Assembly (NCBI GenBank): GCA_027919835.1
Contig: JANVFP010000041.1
Location: 186,001-250,000 of the forward strand
Length of the DNA: 64,000 nucleotides
DNA from: Lentinula raphanica
Lineage: Eukaryota; Basidiomycota; Agaricomycetes; Agaricales; Omphalotaceae
Direction: 5' to 3'
The translations under genes and the position numbers were made by a program. The notes under the pieces were generated by a model. It was not told where the DNA came from, ran no database searches, and saw nothing but the letters and a program-made list of their open reading frames with translations. Numbering within the stretch: position 1 is the first letter of the stretch; every line of letters begins with the position of its first letter. Below are positions 1 to 12,673 of this stretch, piece after piece.

Positions 1-2
1 AC

Positions 3-2820
3 AGGCATGACCACCCCCCAGGGCCATTTCCGGGACCCCCTCCGGGTTATCACAACTATTTGCAATAGGTACCCGATAACTTATCAGTGTTTTTTACAAA
101 AGCTTTACTGTATCCTGTGCGTCCCCCTCCTTTGGTTACTCCAGATTATATCCGCGAGCCATATATTATCCATTACGATGATCCTTCCGCTGGCGCTCCT
201 ATGACGGCTACATCAGTCATCCTATCAGATCATCATCGATATGCTCAAACTTTGAGCGGTCAGCACTCCAATCCATGGGCACCATTTGCCTCGGAAACTG
301 ATTGGAAAGTTGCCCTATGGGCCAAAACTCTGGGGCCTAGCTCAACAGCCTTATCAGAGCTACTCGCGATTGACGGTGTAAGGGCCATGTCTACATAATC
401 TCCGTTAACACTTAATGATAGTTTGTGTTCACAGATGGCCGAAAAGCTTGGGCTCTCATATCGGAATGCCAATGAGCTTAATACTATCATCGATAAAAAA
501 CTCCCCGCTGGCAGGCCTCAGTTTCAAAGGCAAGAAGTCGTTGTTCAAGGAGACGCTTTCGAAGTATATTTTCGTGACATTCTCGAGTGTACGAAAGCCC
601 TCTTCGGTGATGCCGAATTTGCTGAATATCTGAAATTTGCACCGGAACGTCACTTCGAAAATGACACCTGCAATGAGCAGCTGTATCATGATATGCATAC
701 TGGCACATGGTGGTGGTCAACACAGGTCTGTATCTTCACACCGCTTGGTGACTCGGAATTGACCCGGATGATTTACTAGAAAAACTTGATCAAATCGCTG
801 GTCACGGTCGAACGATCATTCCTATTATTCTATCTACAGACAAAACTCAAGTCACAGTTTTTCGTAACAAATCCGTCTATCCAGTATACATGTCAATCGG
901 TAACATTCCCAAAGAAATTCGGCGTAAACCTTCCTGTCATGCATACATACTCCTTGGATATCTTCCAACCACCAATCTTTCACATATCCAGAGTCCGGCC
1001 TCACGGCGATGATCTATCGTTAACCTCTTTCACACCTGCATGCGCCATATCTTGAAACCTCTCGAGACTGCGGGAGTTACCGGAGTGATTATGGCTAGCA
1101 GTGATGGTGTGCAGCGCCTATGTCATCCTATCTTCGCTGCTTATATTGGCGACTATCCGGAACAAATTCTTGTGACGGGTAGTCTCACTGGTGACTGTCC
1201 GACTTGCACTGTACCACGAGAAAAGATTGGCGAAGATACCGAACGTTATCCCCTTCGACATCTGCAATCCATTCTTGAAGCACTCCAGATGGCCGATGAA
1301 GGTGCTGCCGCTTTCATTGAGGCATGTCGCAGAGCCAGGATCAAGCCCATTTTTGAGCCATACTGGGCGCAGCTCCCTTATTCTAACATATATCTGGCAA
1401 TTACACCAGATATCCTTCATCAACTCTACCAGGGTGTTTTCAAACACATGAAGAATTGGATTATAGAGGCGTATGGTGCTCACGAAATCGACGCTCGTTG
1501 TCGGCGCTTACCTCCGAATCATAACATACGGATTTTCCCAAAGGGTATCTCCAGCTTTCAACGGGTCAGTGGAACAGAACACGCTCAGATGTCGCATCTC
1601 TTTCTGGGACTAGTGGCCGAGGCTCCTCTTCCAGGTGGTATGTCTAATGTGCGCTTGATGAAATGTCTACGCGGTTTACTGGACTTCCTGTTTCTCGCAC
1701 AATATCCTGTCCACTCAACTACAACGCTCTCCTTGCTCTTGGATGCTCTCGATCACTTCCACGACAACAAAGAGATCTTCATTGACTTGGGAATTCGCTC
1801 CAATTTCCACATCCCCAAGATCCACTTCATGAATCATTATGTCGACGGTATCAGATGTACAGGCACGCTGGACAATTTCAACACTGAGTATACCGAGCGA
1901 CTCCATATTGACTTGGCAAAGGATGCATATGCTGCTACAAATAAGAAGGATGAGCTTTTGCAAATGACGAGGTGGCTAGAGAGGAAAGAGAAGGTTACCA
2001 AGTATGCCTCGTTCAATGCTTGGTCTCAGGCTGGTCAGCATCCTCCGTTACGGACTCACTGGATTCCCCTGGCCTTAATACCACACGTCTCCAGAAACTT
2101 ACCAAGCATCCATCTGTCTACCGAGTCAGTGTTGAGAATGTGGTTCAGCATTATGGTGCCACATTTTTCAAAGCTGCTCTTGCTCGCTACATTGTTCAGC
2201 TAACGAAACCGCACCTATCAGGGCCGCGACTTGATGATGAAGCATCAGGGATGTTCTTGGGTGTATCACATATATCTGCCTACCACCGCGTCAAGTATAT
2301 TGGACAAGACTTTTTTACACAGATATCCTCTACCGCCGATTCTATTCATGCTCAACCTGCACGGGTTGGAAAGCATGGGAAAGTTGTACCTGCAAGGTTC
2401 GACACAGCATTGGTTCGCATCTCCGACTCTAGTCAACCTCTGCAGCTCACTTCGGACACAAGAATTGCTCAAGTCCGCCTTGTATTTACTCTTCCTGAGC
2501 AAGTGGCTAACTCTCTTTTGGAGGGTGTATCTGAAGAGAAACGGCCATGCCACTTAGCCTATGTGGAATGGTTCAGTCCATTTCCAGCTAATCCTGATTC
2601 CAATCATCGTCTATACAAGGTTTCTCACTGTGAGGTAGAGGGAGGTCGATTGGCTAGCATTGTTGATGTCTGGCGACTCATCCGAAGTGTTCATCTCTTC
2701 CCAAGATTTGGGCGCATTGCAGATCGAACATGGAAAAGTAGTACTGTGCTCGATGATTGTCAGAATTTCTTTGTAAATACAGATAGTGATTGGCATATGT
2801 ATCAATTATCTAGGTGCTAA
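3..2820 (+). pseudogene. Plavaka-type (CACTA-like) transposase relic, 5' end outside window
   Basis: Family recognised from the pattern common in Agaricomycete Plavaka transposases: a NPWAPF-type segment followed by WALWAK and LLAIDG, then GTWWW, IIPIILSTDKTQ, VYMSIGNIPK, DCPTC, DILHQLYQG and a C-terminal LFPRFG...FVNTDSDWH block. Pieces lie in order on one strand. A normal intron removes 378-434 (GTAAGG...CACAG). Lesions: in-frame TAG at 66-68; the frame changes between about 726 and 790; an in-frame TGA lies near 1007, between SRR and SIVNLFHTC; a frameshift near 2030 moves the last 260 residues to another frame. The enzyme would cut and paste DNA in the nucleus, but this copy cannot make a full protein. 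No terminal inverted repeats were found, and the left end lies outside the window. Family call is confident; intron versus frameshift at 726-780 is not settled. Confidence 0.85.
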
Positions 2821-3921
2821 TCAATACTGTTTCCACTGGTTCCCACTGAACTTCAGACAGGAAAATGGAGATTTATGGAAATTTATGGTTGAAATATTAC
2901 ACAAATATTTCTTATCAGACAAACTCTTTCAAAATCTTTCCAAAAATAGTTCATATATTACAGGTATGTCAAAATCTCGCAACATTCTGTCAGATTCCTC
3001 AATCGAGGTTTTTCCTGATGTTTTCCCCAGAGCAAGTCCTTGAACGCGTCGAATAGGACCCACCGTACACGCGCAGACCCAGAGAAGTATGCTAGGTTGA
3101 AGCAGATGTCTTTGGAAGCTCGACTGGAGTACAACTTGGGTGTTCAGAGACATAACAATGCGCGTTATGCAAAATCTTTGGGCAACAAAGAAACTTCGGA
3201 TTCTTCTTGCGGACTTGAAGTACTGAACACTGGAAAGGAAGCAACTTCAATCAATCGGCATGATTGTCAATTCTTTTCCAATTTTTTTGTATTCAAAAGA
3301 CACAATTTCTACTCGCCTCGCAAAATGTTTGAACGATCATGAGAAACAATGACCAGCCAGCCCTGGCCCAGAAGTCTTCAAGTTCGGCCAACGGTCTGTT
3401 TCATCGCTACAACTTCCGTCCTCATCCTCTTCATCCTCATCCTACACAAACACACGGAGAGAGCAAGTAAGTGAAACACCCAATGTCATTAAACATGACC
3501 ATGATCGGCATTTGAGCAAAAGTCCATCTGGTGAAAGTCGAAGTTATTATGAATAATTGCAGATCGCTCTTGAAGCCTCTTGACAACTTGTCGCTTCCCC
3601 AAAGCTCTTGCTTTACTCGTCTCATCAAGTTGAAAACCTGCCCCGTTCATGCCCCATTCGGAGACCACTCCAGAGTTGAAACGTTGAAGATGTGAGAACG
3701 ACAAAAGACTTGAGACGCATTCGACCAAGAGAGATTCAAAGCTGGAGAAGCGACTCCATCACAAGCAAGAACTTTGAAGGCAGGAAGGAGACGGGTTTGT
3801 GTTTGTACCTTGAGGGTTGAATGTTGAGCGCTGAGCTTTGCAGCTGGCTGGTTTGGTTCTGATCCTATTGTAAGCCTGAGGGTCCGAGATGGAATCTAAA
3901 GCGATTGTCGACACCAGGGAA
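2821..3921. other. Intergenic stretch with one small unrecognised open frame
   Basis: Downstream of the Plavaka relic. A plus-strand frame at about 3040-3342 encodes a charged stretch (HRTRADPEKYARLKQ, then LEARLEYNLGVQR) that reads like a decayed protein fragment; it has no recognisable domain and a non-ATG beginning. A single TTTTTCCTGATG at about 3009-3020 resembles the right end of the CATCAGG elements, but no matching left end was seen. Nothing else was supported. Confidence 0.3.
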
Positions 3922-5106
3922 CATCAGGAAAAATACCCCTGACCAGAGGTCTTTCAAAGACACCAGAGATTCCCTCAAAAGTCTAAAGTCTCTCAAATAA
4001 TTTAAAGTATCTAGACTCTCAGAACTCTTTGGGAAAAGGGCTCAAAATTTGGTTTCCTTGAAATTCTTTAGAATTGTTTCTGAGTTGTTCAAAGGTAACT
4101 CAGAGATCTCCAAAATGCTCCAGGTTTTTGGGAATAACCTGAGCTCTTCAAATACTCTAGAGAGCTTGGATACTCTGAGCTGCCTAGGTTTTTTCCAATA
4201 TCCTGAAGGTTTCTTGAGATTTTTCATGTTCTTTCAATATCTTTGAAAGATCTTTGAATATCTTTGAACATCTTTGAACATCTTTGAACATCTTTGAAAG
4301 ATATTTGAGCTTCTCTGAAGACTTTGAGTGTTTTCAAAAATTCAAAATTTGAGATATTGAATATGAAATAAGATACTATTGCATCTTAACATCTAGAAGA
4401 TAGTATAGTGTAGTAATACAGTGTAAATATCAGTTAAAATATTACAACTCACAGTTGTCAATAATATAGGTGGTCACATGACCTGCCACCGTAGACTGTG
4501 TACAATCAAAAAGAATTTCACCAGGTCAAAATCTGAATATAGCTATAATGACATATACTATATACATTGTTATCTATTATATTTGTTAACATTACACATA
4601 TATAATGGTTGTAATAATATATTATGATACATATAATTAGAATGTGTTTCGAAATTAATAGTTATTGAATTCATATACAGCATATCATAATATATGAGTG
4701 TTAGTAGATACAGTCAATATAAGAGCAATAGATAGAGTATCATATGATGAAGTAAATGTGATTGAATAACTTTTTGAATTATTTGAACTCATTAAAGAGC
4801 TTTGGAAAATCTTTGAAAGATATCTAAATATCTCTCAAAGACTTTCAGAGATTCTCAGAGATATTCAAAGATTTTTAAAGATATTCAAAGATTTTTAAAG
4901 ATATTCAAAGATATTTAAAGATATTCAAAGATATTCAAAGATATTCAAAGATTTTGAAAGACATTTAAGGAACTCTGAAGGCTTTAGGTTTTGGGGGGTG
5001 TCTCAGGAGATACCAAAGACACTGAAGACTCTAGAGACCCCAGGCAACCTGAAATTCTTTGAGATCTATGTTGGGTAGCCCTGAGCACAGAACATTTTTG
5101 CTGATG
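3922..5106. mobile_element. CATCAGG-ended foldback element, copy 1 (1185 bp)
   Basis: Left end CATCAGGAAAAATA and right end (reverse complement) CATCAGCAAAAATG form the outer inverted repeat. Both arms are rich in short repeats of TTCAAAG/CTTTGAA in opposite orientation (left about 4220-4310, right about 4790-4960), which would let the strand fold back. The central 450 bp (about 4330-4780) is very AT-rich. There is no coding capacity, so the element is non-autonomous. Flanking dinucleotides are AA (left) and TC (right), so unlike the other three copies no target duplication is visible; the copy may be old or mosaic. Confidence 0.65.
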
Positions 5107-6337
5107 TCAATTACATAGTGCTAGTGACAGTTGAATACACAGAGTCCCAGCAAAGAGCTTGTTTTGACCTATCAAGGTTGAACATTGAACGTTGAACGTT
5201 GAGAACAATGTGGAATGTTCAAGCTGTGACTCACTCTGAGGCGATCCGCGCAAAGGACTTGAGGATGATCCGAATCCTTGACTGCTTCGAGTTTCACGAA
5301 GAGAGCAAAAAAAGCCGCAATTGGTAAAAGAGACGATCCACGTCTCGTTGGCAGAGTTCATGAAGTTCTGGAGGATGAACGTGTTGCAAAGGACGAGAGC
5401 GGAAGAACAGAAAAGTTGACCGTGGGAACGCATATGATAACCTCTTTTTCTTTTGACCTCGACTCAGGATTGACGTTGGCGTGAAGGATGATTTTCATTC
5501 AGCGCTTGAGGCTTCCGCTATGTCCTCCTACACAAATTCTTCTGAAGGTCAATGAAATATCTGAATCCAAGATGGGTATTTTTTAGATATCTGAATCCAA
5601 GACGGGTATTGTTACCACCTCTGGCCGCTTGTAAGCTGTGAATCTCGTATTATCGTAATGAGGATGGACTTTTCGAGCCGGATTGAGTGTTTCCATCACC
5701 CCGTCTCTTCATCCTTTGTCCCTTCTCACCTGTATGCACATGGGTCGAAATCTGAACTGAATCGAATGGTGGACCGTCGTGTATCTCGGCGACTCTCAAG
5801 TTTCAACACACAAGGAGTCCAGCTTTTGAGCAGCAAGCTCAAGCCTGCTTTGACATTCAGTACTCAATTGACAAAGCCCTCAGGATCTATCTGCGATCCC
5901 AGAGCCAATAGTTGGCGTACTCATTGGTGTTCTTCAGACAAAGCAATCCTTCGATTTGAATGAAATTTTGTGGTCAAAATAATTAGAAAAATTCAAGTTG
6001 AGAGTACAGAGAAAGAAAAAAAAGTAATATGTCAATTGTTTCCTGCTGTTCAAAAAATTCCCTCTCCTTATAACATGCATACCCCTGTTGCTATCCTTTT
6101 CACTGATGCTTCTTTGACCTCCATTGCTTGGCCATTGCCAATCATAATTGACATAGCTTCCATGGCCGCCATTACATACTAGTACATGGCCGTCTCTGAC
6201 GAGGGATTCCGTGATTTGTCTCTTGGTGTCGCCTGAGAGAAGATAACTGCTTGAACGTCTTTGAACAGAAATCGCATGGAAAACTGTTTTCTTCGTGGAA
6301 GTGTTTTGTAAAGAAATGGACTAGAGTTTTTTATTTG
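5107..6337. other. Intergenic, no supported gene
   Basis: Short frames occur on both strands, but none has recognisable sequence or splice-linked neighbours. A short repeat (GAACATTGAACGTTGAACG, near 5177) and a direct repeat of ATATCTGAATCCAAGA (about 5549 and 5587) are the only structure seen. Confidence 0.4.
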
Positions 6338-6661
6338 TCAGTATACAGTGTTGAGCCATAAATTAACATCATGCTCACTGTCTCGATACTGCTTAGATCT
6401 ACAACTAGTAGAGCAACCGGGATAATAACAGGGGAAAAAGCTTGCTCCCAGATTATCCATATCAGGAACAGGCATTGGAGGCGGATTGAGGGGAGCCAGT
6501 CCCTCATGAATTGGAATTCCTAACTCATAGAGAGTTGGAAGCCAATACCAAGCCTCGAATTGTGATTTCTCTCCAGCAAAATGTTTTGCAATGTTATACC
6601 AAGCTTCTACAGTCAAAGGCAGTATACTGGATGAATCATAAATTAGAATTTCAGTTGCCAA
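6338..6661 (-). CDS. Hypothetical 107-residue protein
   Basis: An ATG-started frame on the minus strand with balanced amino-acid use (several Trp and Tyr, for example EAWYNIAKHF and FEAWYWLPTLYE) and a Pro-rich middle (PLNPPPMPVPD). No signal peptide, membrane segment or known domain was recognised, and no flanking exon with good splice sites was found. It may be a small gene, an exon of something decayed, or chance. The surroundings are transposon debris, which lowers confidence. Confidence 0.25.
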   Translation of the reverse strand: MATEILIYDSSSILPLTVEAWYNIAKHFAGEKSQFEAWYWLPTLYELGIPIHEGLAPLNPPPMPVPDMDNLGASFFPCYYPGCSTSCRSKQYRDSEHDVNLWLNTVY

Positions 6662-6947
6662 TACTTAACTCAGATGGTATACAGGTATTAGGCACTTACT
6701 TGAGAAAGGCTGAGCGACACATACACATATTGTACATATTCAACACTTGGCTTGGACTAAAACAGATATCAGGTGAGATTGAGTCTCAAATCCCAGGTGT
6801 AGTGTTGGAAGGCTGCATATATAGGAAAACAAAAAAACAAGAAATGCAAAACGATGGGCACTGGCACAGTCACACTATGGTCGTGAAACCATGTTTGCTA
6901 CTTTTGAAAATAACACAGAAAGGTTTTGGACTTTGGAAATTGGATTT

Positions 6948-7125
6948 AAGAAAGTGCTGAAGGCACTGAAGAAAGCACTGAAGAAAGCACTGAAGAAAGC
7001 ACCGAAGAAAGTGCGCAAAAACTGCCATCTGAGAGAGTGCCGAAAGTGCCGAAGAAAGTGCACAAGAAAGCACCGAAAGTGCCATAGAGAGTGCCAAAAA
7101 TGCCGGAGAGGGCCGAAGAAATCGG
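6948..7125. repeat. Short-unit repeat array around AAGAAAGCACTG
   Basis: The first part (about 6950-7005) repeats the 12-mer GAAGAAAGCACT with few changes. It then degrades into AAGTGCCGAAGAAAGTGC-type variants up to about 7125. Any frame across it gives Lys- or Ser-rich low-complexity sequence, so open frames here reflect the repeat rather than a gene. Confidence 0.75.
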
Positions 7126-8268
7126 GAAAAAAATCAGCAAGTTCCCACACACCGAGAACTGAGACTCACCTGGTCCTCTTGGCATATGCGCTCCAGTTGG
7201 TTTTCTTCATTATCGTTGGATATGATGATAGCCTGATCTATGGGGAGGTAGTACCGCTAGTAGGAGTCGAAGGGGTTGGAGGAAAGGCATAGAAGGAGGC
7301 GGTCATATATCTTGAATGATTTCAAGGTAGATGCAACTCGCGAGTGATACCGAGCCGTCCCAGGAATGATCTGATGTGGCATGATGGGAGCTATACAGCA
7401 TAGTATACAGCATTACTACAGCATACTAATAGTAATAGGCATCAAAACTTATGTAAGGTAACGTCTAGCTGGTGAACCCAGGATGCGTAGAAGCTTCATG
7501 CTCCCCACTTTTGAACTCCGAGTCCGACGCAAATGAATTGGATTTGATACATACATTTACATAAGCAATGCTCACGATTTTCCTTGCATTATTGACCATG
7601 GTTTTGGTTAAACAGTAGCAAAGGTTCAGCTATAAGCCCTCTCAGAGCTCATGAATTGCTTCTTCTGCATCATTGAGCTCTGGAAAAGTGATGTATCTGG
7701 AAGTATGTCCAATGGTGAAGGTGATGACAACCTAGTAGCTCAGAGCTGTAGTACTGTTGAGCGGGTTCTTTTTTTTTGAACTCTTGATTATAACCGCTAG
7801 CAAGTAAGTCTAAGTACTAAGGCACGGGGAGCCGTATTCCAGCTCCATTCTACAGTATGTTGTGTGCTCTATATGTGTCTGTGTGTATAGTGAAGCTTTG
7901 GGTGATGTATGTAGTACGCGGTGTATGTTCGTGGTAGTGTGCAAAGTTCGGCCTTGTGGCCTTGAAAGTAATGAAGAGGAAGTTTTCTACTTTACTTCCA
8001 CACTCCGTCCCTCCATCTATGAGGAGAGGTGTCAGGGCAAAACCAAGCCCCCTTTCAGGCGTAACCGCTCTGTGGCCTATTGGCTCTTGCTGGGCTTGAA
8101 GTTGAGTGGTGAGTCGTGACTCCAGTGTTCCTCTACCCCGAAGTCTCCAAATCCCACGCGACTGAGCTGTGAGCTCATCGCACCAACACCCAAGAGTTTG
8201 TGTGGAAGCGTTCTATATATATGTAAACGCTGAGATTCTGTGTTCGGGGATGTACATACCTTGGAATG
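7126..8268. other. Intergenic, no supported gene
   Basis: Contains a patch of repeated ATACAGCAT/TACAGCATAC words near 7393-7430 and a T-rich tract near 7770. No coding pattern, RNA gene or element ends were recognised. Confidence 0.4.
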
Positions 8269-8465
8269 TTAAGTGTTTTCGTCTTGTTCATCTTCGTCTT
8301 CGTCCACTATTTCCTCTTGCCAGTCCGCTTCCACGTTGACTTGTTCTTCAATTTCTCCATTTAGCCAGTCTTCCACTTCGTCGTGCATTCCTCGTGGTCA
8401 ATATTCGGGAGGTTCCGGTGGCTTTCTGTGTTTTCCATCTCGCGTGAATGCACCGGATATCTCTA
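8269..8465 (-). pseudogene. Fragment of an unknown acidic-tailed protein
   Basis: Read on the minus strand, the segment gives RKPPEPPEY, a TGA stop (complement of 8398-8400), then PRGMHDEVEDWLNGEIEEQ and an acidic end rich in Asp and Glu that stops near 8269. The residue pattern on both sides of the stop is clearly protein-like and in one frame, so the stop looks like a later CGA-to-TGA change. The remainder upstream is not found. The family was not recognised; a transposon-encoded protein is a guess from the surroundings. Confidence 0.35.
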
Positions 8466-8488
8466 CACCACCAGTTTGTTCTGAGACC

Positions 8489-8553
8489 GTCAAGATATCT
8501 CAGGCGTGAGATGCCCGGAACATTCGCATGAAATACCAGTGAGATATCTTGAC
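8489..8553. repeat. 14-bp inverted repeat around AGATATCT
   Basis: GTCAAGATATCTCA at 8489-8502 is matched by its exact reverse complement at 8540-8553, separated by 37 bp. More GATATCTC-type words occur nearby and again at about 10490-10540. It could fold as a hairpin; no function is assigned. Confidence 0.6.
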
Positions 8554-8912
8554 AGTATCAATTTGATCTCCATGCCAGCATATCCCTCATTGAGCCTCTA
8601 GATATCCCACAGATACATCTCAGCTACATTGGCAATGTCTCCCTTATCCTCTCTATAATATCCTGTGTACATCTACAGTGTATCTTCAAACCCACATAAA
8701 CATATCCCAAGTTTGTTGGGTGGCATGCACTCATTACATAACTTCAACACAACTTGAACTTGAACAAGCTTGTGCCACTTGAACCTTTGAACGTAACTCT
8801 AACCACAATTTCTCAACATTTTTGAAGCCTTTGTTTTCTGCTTGACAAGAAGATGCAGAATGGCAATGCCATTTCCTTCTGCCCGCTAAGTTCTCAAGGC
8901 AAAGCTCTGTAA

Positions 8913-9174
8913 CATCAGGAAAAAGTATCTTATCCCTAGAGCATTTAAAGATACCCCCCAAATTTTAGGAACTTTTAAAGTAATCTATGGAGGCTTAGGT
9001 TTTTGAGGTTCTTTGAGGTTGCCTAGGTGTCTTTGGGGATCTTTCAGGATCTTTCAGGATCTTTCAGGAGCTTTAGGCACTTTGAAGCTGGTTAGGCACT
9101 TTGAAGCTGTTCAAAGGGCCTAAGAAATGGGGGGTATCTTTGAATGCCCTAAGCCTAAAACATTTTTCCTGATG
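8913..9174. mobile_element. CATCAGG-ended mini-element, copy 2 (262 bp)
   Basis: Begins CATCAGGAAAAAGTAT and ends with the inverse of CATCAGGAAAAATG. Inner arms are imperfectly inverted (AAAGATACCCCCC on the left, GGGGGTATCTTTG on the right). Flanked on both sides by AA (8911-8912 and 9175-9176), consistent with a 2-bp target duplication. Non-coding. Its arms are more diverged than those of copy 4, so it is older. Confidence 0.8.
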
Positions 9175-9314
9175 AACTGGATTAAGTTGGTTGCAAGTGT
9201 CGAGCTGTGTCGAGTGAAGGTACGTTCATTGTTCAAAAACTGTGAGGCTCATACTTATTGTTTCATTGAGAAGTATCTGTGCACAGTAGCAGGAGGCAGT
9301 CCCAGTTTCCTTCA

Positions 9315-9538
9315 CATCAGGAAAATCACACCTATCTCTGGAGACTCCAGGGACACCCCCCAAATCCTAGAGAGATTTTATCTCTTTCAGCTCTCTCAGA
9401 GAAATTTTGGCATCCTCAGAGATTTTCAAAGATGCCCAGAGATGCCCAGAGACTCTAAAGCACTTTTATTACTCTGAGGCTGCTCAGGATTTGGGGGGTG
9501 TCCCTGGAGTCTCCAGAGACAGGGTGATTTTGCTGATG
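9315..9538. mobile_element. CATCAGG-ended mini-element, copy 3 (224 bp)
   Basis: The left arm runs CATCAGGAAAATCAC, then CTGGAGACTCCAGGGAC and ACCCCCCAAATCCT. The right arm is its near-perfect inverse, ending GATTTTGCTGATG. Flanked by CA on both sides (9313-9314 and 9539-9540), consistent with a 2-bp target duplication. Lies 140 bp from copy 2. Non-coding. Confidence 0.85.
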
Positions 9539-12500
9539 CAGCCTGCAGTCTATCTTTACGGTCGACGGTCATGCTCAATGCTCAAGTTGAAATGTCTAGG
9601 CTCCCTCAAATGGACAACTCCTGAGATGACTCAGTGACTGTCTTCCGCAGCGGCAGTCAGGGAGGAAAAGGAAAAGGTGTGTTAAAGCTCTACTTCCTTA
9701 AGCCTTATATCATTGACATACTAGCGAAATTTTTGGACTGGACGACACATTGTTACATTGTGTGCGCGCGCCACTGTGCGTTCAAATTCAAGCCAAGAAA
9801 CTCGATTCTCGTGCCTCCGAGTCACAACGCTGGTGAATTCTGAATGCTCATAGTATGTCTTTTGATATCTGACACAAACATCTCAGTCCGACTCGAATCA
9901 ACAACCAATTCCATCTCTGAGGTTGACAGACACTATTCCAGAATCCACGCATTTCACAGAGTGTTCCAACATCTTGTTTGGTGATGCCGCGCGCCGGTGT
10001 TGCAAACGTGTACATACGAGGTGAATTTCTATACTAATCTTCTGAAAAGCCCTTTCTTATTTGTGTCAACAGGGCATAGCAGAGTCTTTTGTTCGTTGCA
10101 TATAGAGATCCCGGACAAGTGCACTGGTGCAGAGGATTTGCAAATTGCGAGTCGCCTGGGAGGAGAAGGTTAGCATAAGTAATTACAGACAGTAAATTTT
10201 ACAGGGCACGCACCATTATTTAAGTATTATAGTATATGATGAATCCCCAATCAACTACTTATTTGATTCATGGTATTCTGTTTCGAGTGCAATGAGCGGG
10301 TACAGTAGAAGAGCTAATATCAATGCTGAGCAGGTACGGAATGGGGCAGGCTGTATACATCTTGAGGATATGTATACCATCTCTACGATGTATCTACAAA
10401 GATATCTGAGGGAGACCATTTGACGTGTCAAAAGTTAAGCCTCAGATTGGGAATTGGACATCCTGGAGATATATTTTGGGTCGCCGTGCGATATCTGCCC
10501 ACAGTTGTCTAGATGTCATCCGGGCGATATCTCCCAGATATCCTCACAAGATGGTGGTGTAGGCATTCGCTCAGGGCTTCCACCCCTTTGCTTGTCCCTA
10601 GGATTGTTGAGCAGGTTCATCAATCAATCGATTCGATCCATGAGGCGGGCATGTGTTATGCATCATTCAGCCATTCAATATCGAACTTCATGGAGCGAAC
10701 TGAACGGTGGTCTACCATGATATGCAGAGGTGTGAGGTGTGAGGCTATAGAAGGGATAGAGGCAGGCAAAAACGATTGAACGAAACCGAAGAACCCGTTG
10801 AACGGCGCGACGTGCTGCAAATCGGCGATGGTTGATGGAGTGGTCTTAGAAATATATGATAGGCAACGGTGGACTCCGCCTTGAACCGCAACTGAGAACT
10901 GCACGATGAGCTTTCTCTGATAACGCTGAGATGGGTGGGAGCTGGTTACTCTGGATCAGAATTGGCAAAGGTGTCAGAGAACTCGAAACACACCGGAGCG
11001 TCCGTCTTCAATGCACCCTTCTCTGTTCCTTCTCTGTTCCTTCCTCCTTTGTTCCTTCTACCTCGTACGATGTACAACAAAGTGAGTCGAAACCCGAACT
11101 TGTGCATGTGAGCTCTTGTGAGTCCTAAAAAGTTCGACGGTGACCAGCGGTGAGCGTGCTCGTCGTTTGCTTCCAAAGTACATAATCCAAAAATAGATTC
11201 GCATACCAAACACAACAAGCCCGTGGCTAAGCGCCCAAGCGCTTAGCGCTTAAACCCAAACAATAACGGCGAACGCGCGTTGTAAAACTACTCCAACATG
11301 GCAACAATTCAAGCAAGTTCGTGTAAGCATCATATCTTGATTCTTCAGCGCCAGCTTCAAAGTTCAAAAGTTCCATGTGTCTGGCTGTGTCTGGGCATGA
11401 GAGCTGCGGGTGTTTCAAGGTGTTTCAGCCCAGAATACAATCAGAGGTGCTTGATGGAAGGGCAGAATGTTTATCAACCTATAGAAAGTTGAAACCCTGA
11501 GTGAGGAGAGCGAGAGCAAGTATGTACTAGGAGCAAGTTGGCAAACCCAGACAATCAAACGTTAAACGCTTGTGGACCCTTGCTCGGAGATCCTGTGGGT
11601 TCCCCCTTCTAGTGATCCTAGCTACAAGAGGCTATAAGATACAGAACTAGGTATCTCGATGATATTCAACTATATTAAGTAACAACGGGGGCGACTCGGA
11701 AATAATGGGAAATGGACGCTGAGCCGACCGTGCCCACTCAACAATCGACAATTGAATCCACTGTTTAGCCATGTAAGCTTGAGCTTGGATAGCAGTATAC
11801 AGAATGTACAGTACATACTGAATGAACATCTCCGCCAACCAATCTCGCACTATCTTGAGATCCAGATGGCCAACAGATGTGGAGGCTCTGCGGGCTGCGA
11901 AGGGATCCCCTGTATATCGCCAGAAATTCAGTCTAAACGCAGACATACCTTTGTAAAGTAGTTCTCCAACATAGTGATGAGGCTGTTGATCTCCCAGCGC
12001 GGGACAAGGTGGGCCGACCAACTTTTTACCTGGGATGATCAAACAAGGAAGATGAGGGGCGGTTCGATATATGTACATATGCTAAGGATTTTGTCTATCA
12101 ATGTCTTTTGCCATGCTCCTTCAGAACCAGTAAGAGCGATGAGCTGGTGTCAATCTTCCTGTGTTGTCATGTTGGTTATTATCCACAACATCACAGAGGT
12201 ACTAATTGCGAATCAAGTCACCTTTACTTTCCTCACTAACGCTCTCCCCTTTAGTATCATAACACTTTGAGGAGAGACCCAGCTAGATCAACGCCACAGC
12301 CACTCCCAGCTGTCCTGTTTGAGTCAGCGATTCTCGTGAACGTTGAAAGAGGACTCAGAGGGACAGAGTCGATGAGCAACCCATCGTATTGGGATGATTT
12401 GACGTACCGAGGAGGCAAATGTACGAGCCGCTTTCTGATGTAGTTTCATAGGGCGCGCGCAAAGTTCGATTTGAGGAAGGGATGGCCATTCAAAGCTCGA

Positions 12501-12671
12501 AAGGAATTCGAAGGACATGGTAAAGAATTGAGAAAGTGCTGAGATCTAGATCTAGATTTCATGTAGGGGACTTCATGGGAACTTGAACGCGTCTACTACA
12601 TAACTCAAATACCCACCGTTGCCATCATCTCCTCTTCTCCCCTAGTACTATCATTACCCTAGTTCTTCAAA
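9539..12671. other. Gene-poor intergenic region
   Basis: No frame with recognisable content, and no chain of exons could be built. A minus-strand frame at 11647-12078 is the longest but has no ATG context, domain or conservation clue. GATATCTC-type words cluster at 10395-10545. The segment 11560-11830 resembles 13265-13440 (listed separately). Confidence 0.4.
11562..11830. repeat. Diverged dispersed repeat, partner at 13265-13440
   Basis: The sequence starting ACGCTTGTGGACCC and running to CTTGAGCTTGGATAG then GTATACAGAATGTACAGTAC has a shorter, diverged partner at about 13265-13440, in the same order and orientation: GCTTGTGGAATCC, then CTTGAGCTTGGATAG, then GTATACAAAATATACAGTAC. No terminal inverted repeats were seen, so the type of repeat is unknown. 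Confidence 0.45.
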
Positions 12672-12673
12672 TA

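Noticed and set aside
3009..3020. TTTTTCCTGATG as the end of a fifth CATCAGG element
   Set aside because: No matching left end or inverted arm was found within 1.5 kb upstream.
6891..7292. Lys/Arg-rich plus-strand frame of 133 codons with overlapping Ser- and Phe-rich minus-strand frames
   Set aside because: It lies across the 12 bp repeat array; its residues simply translate the repeat, and all three overlapping frames stay open for the same reason.
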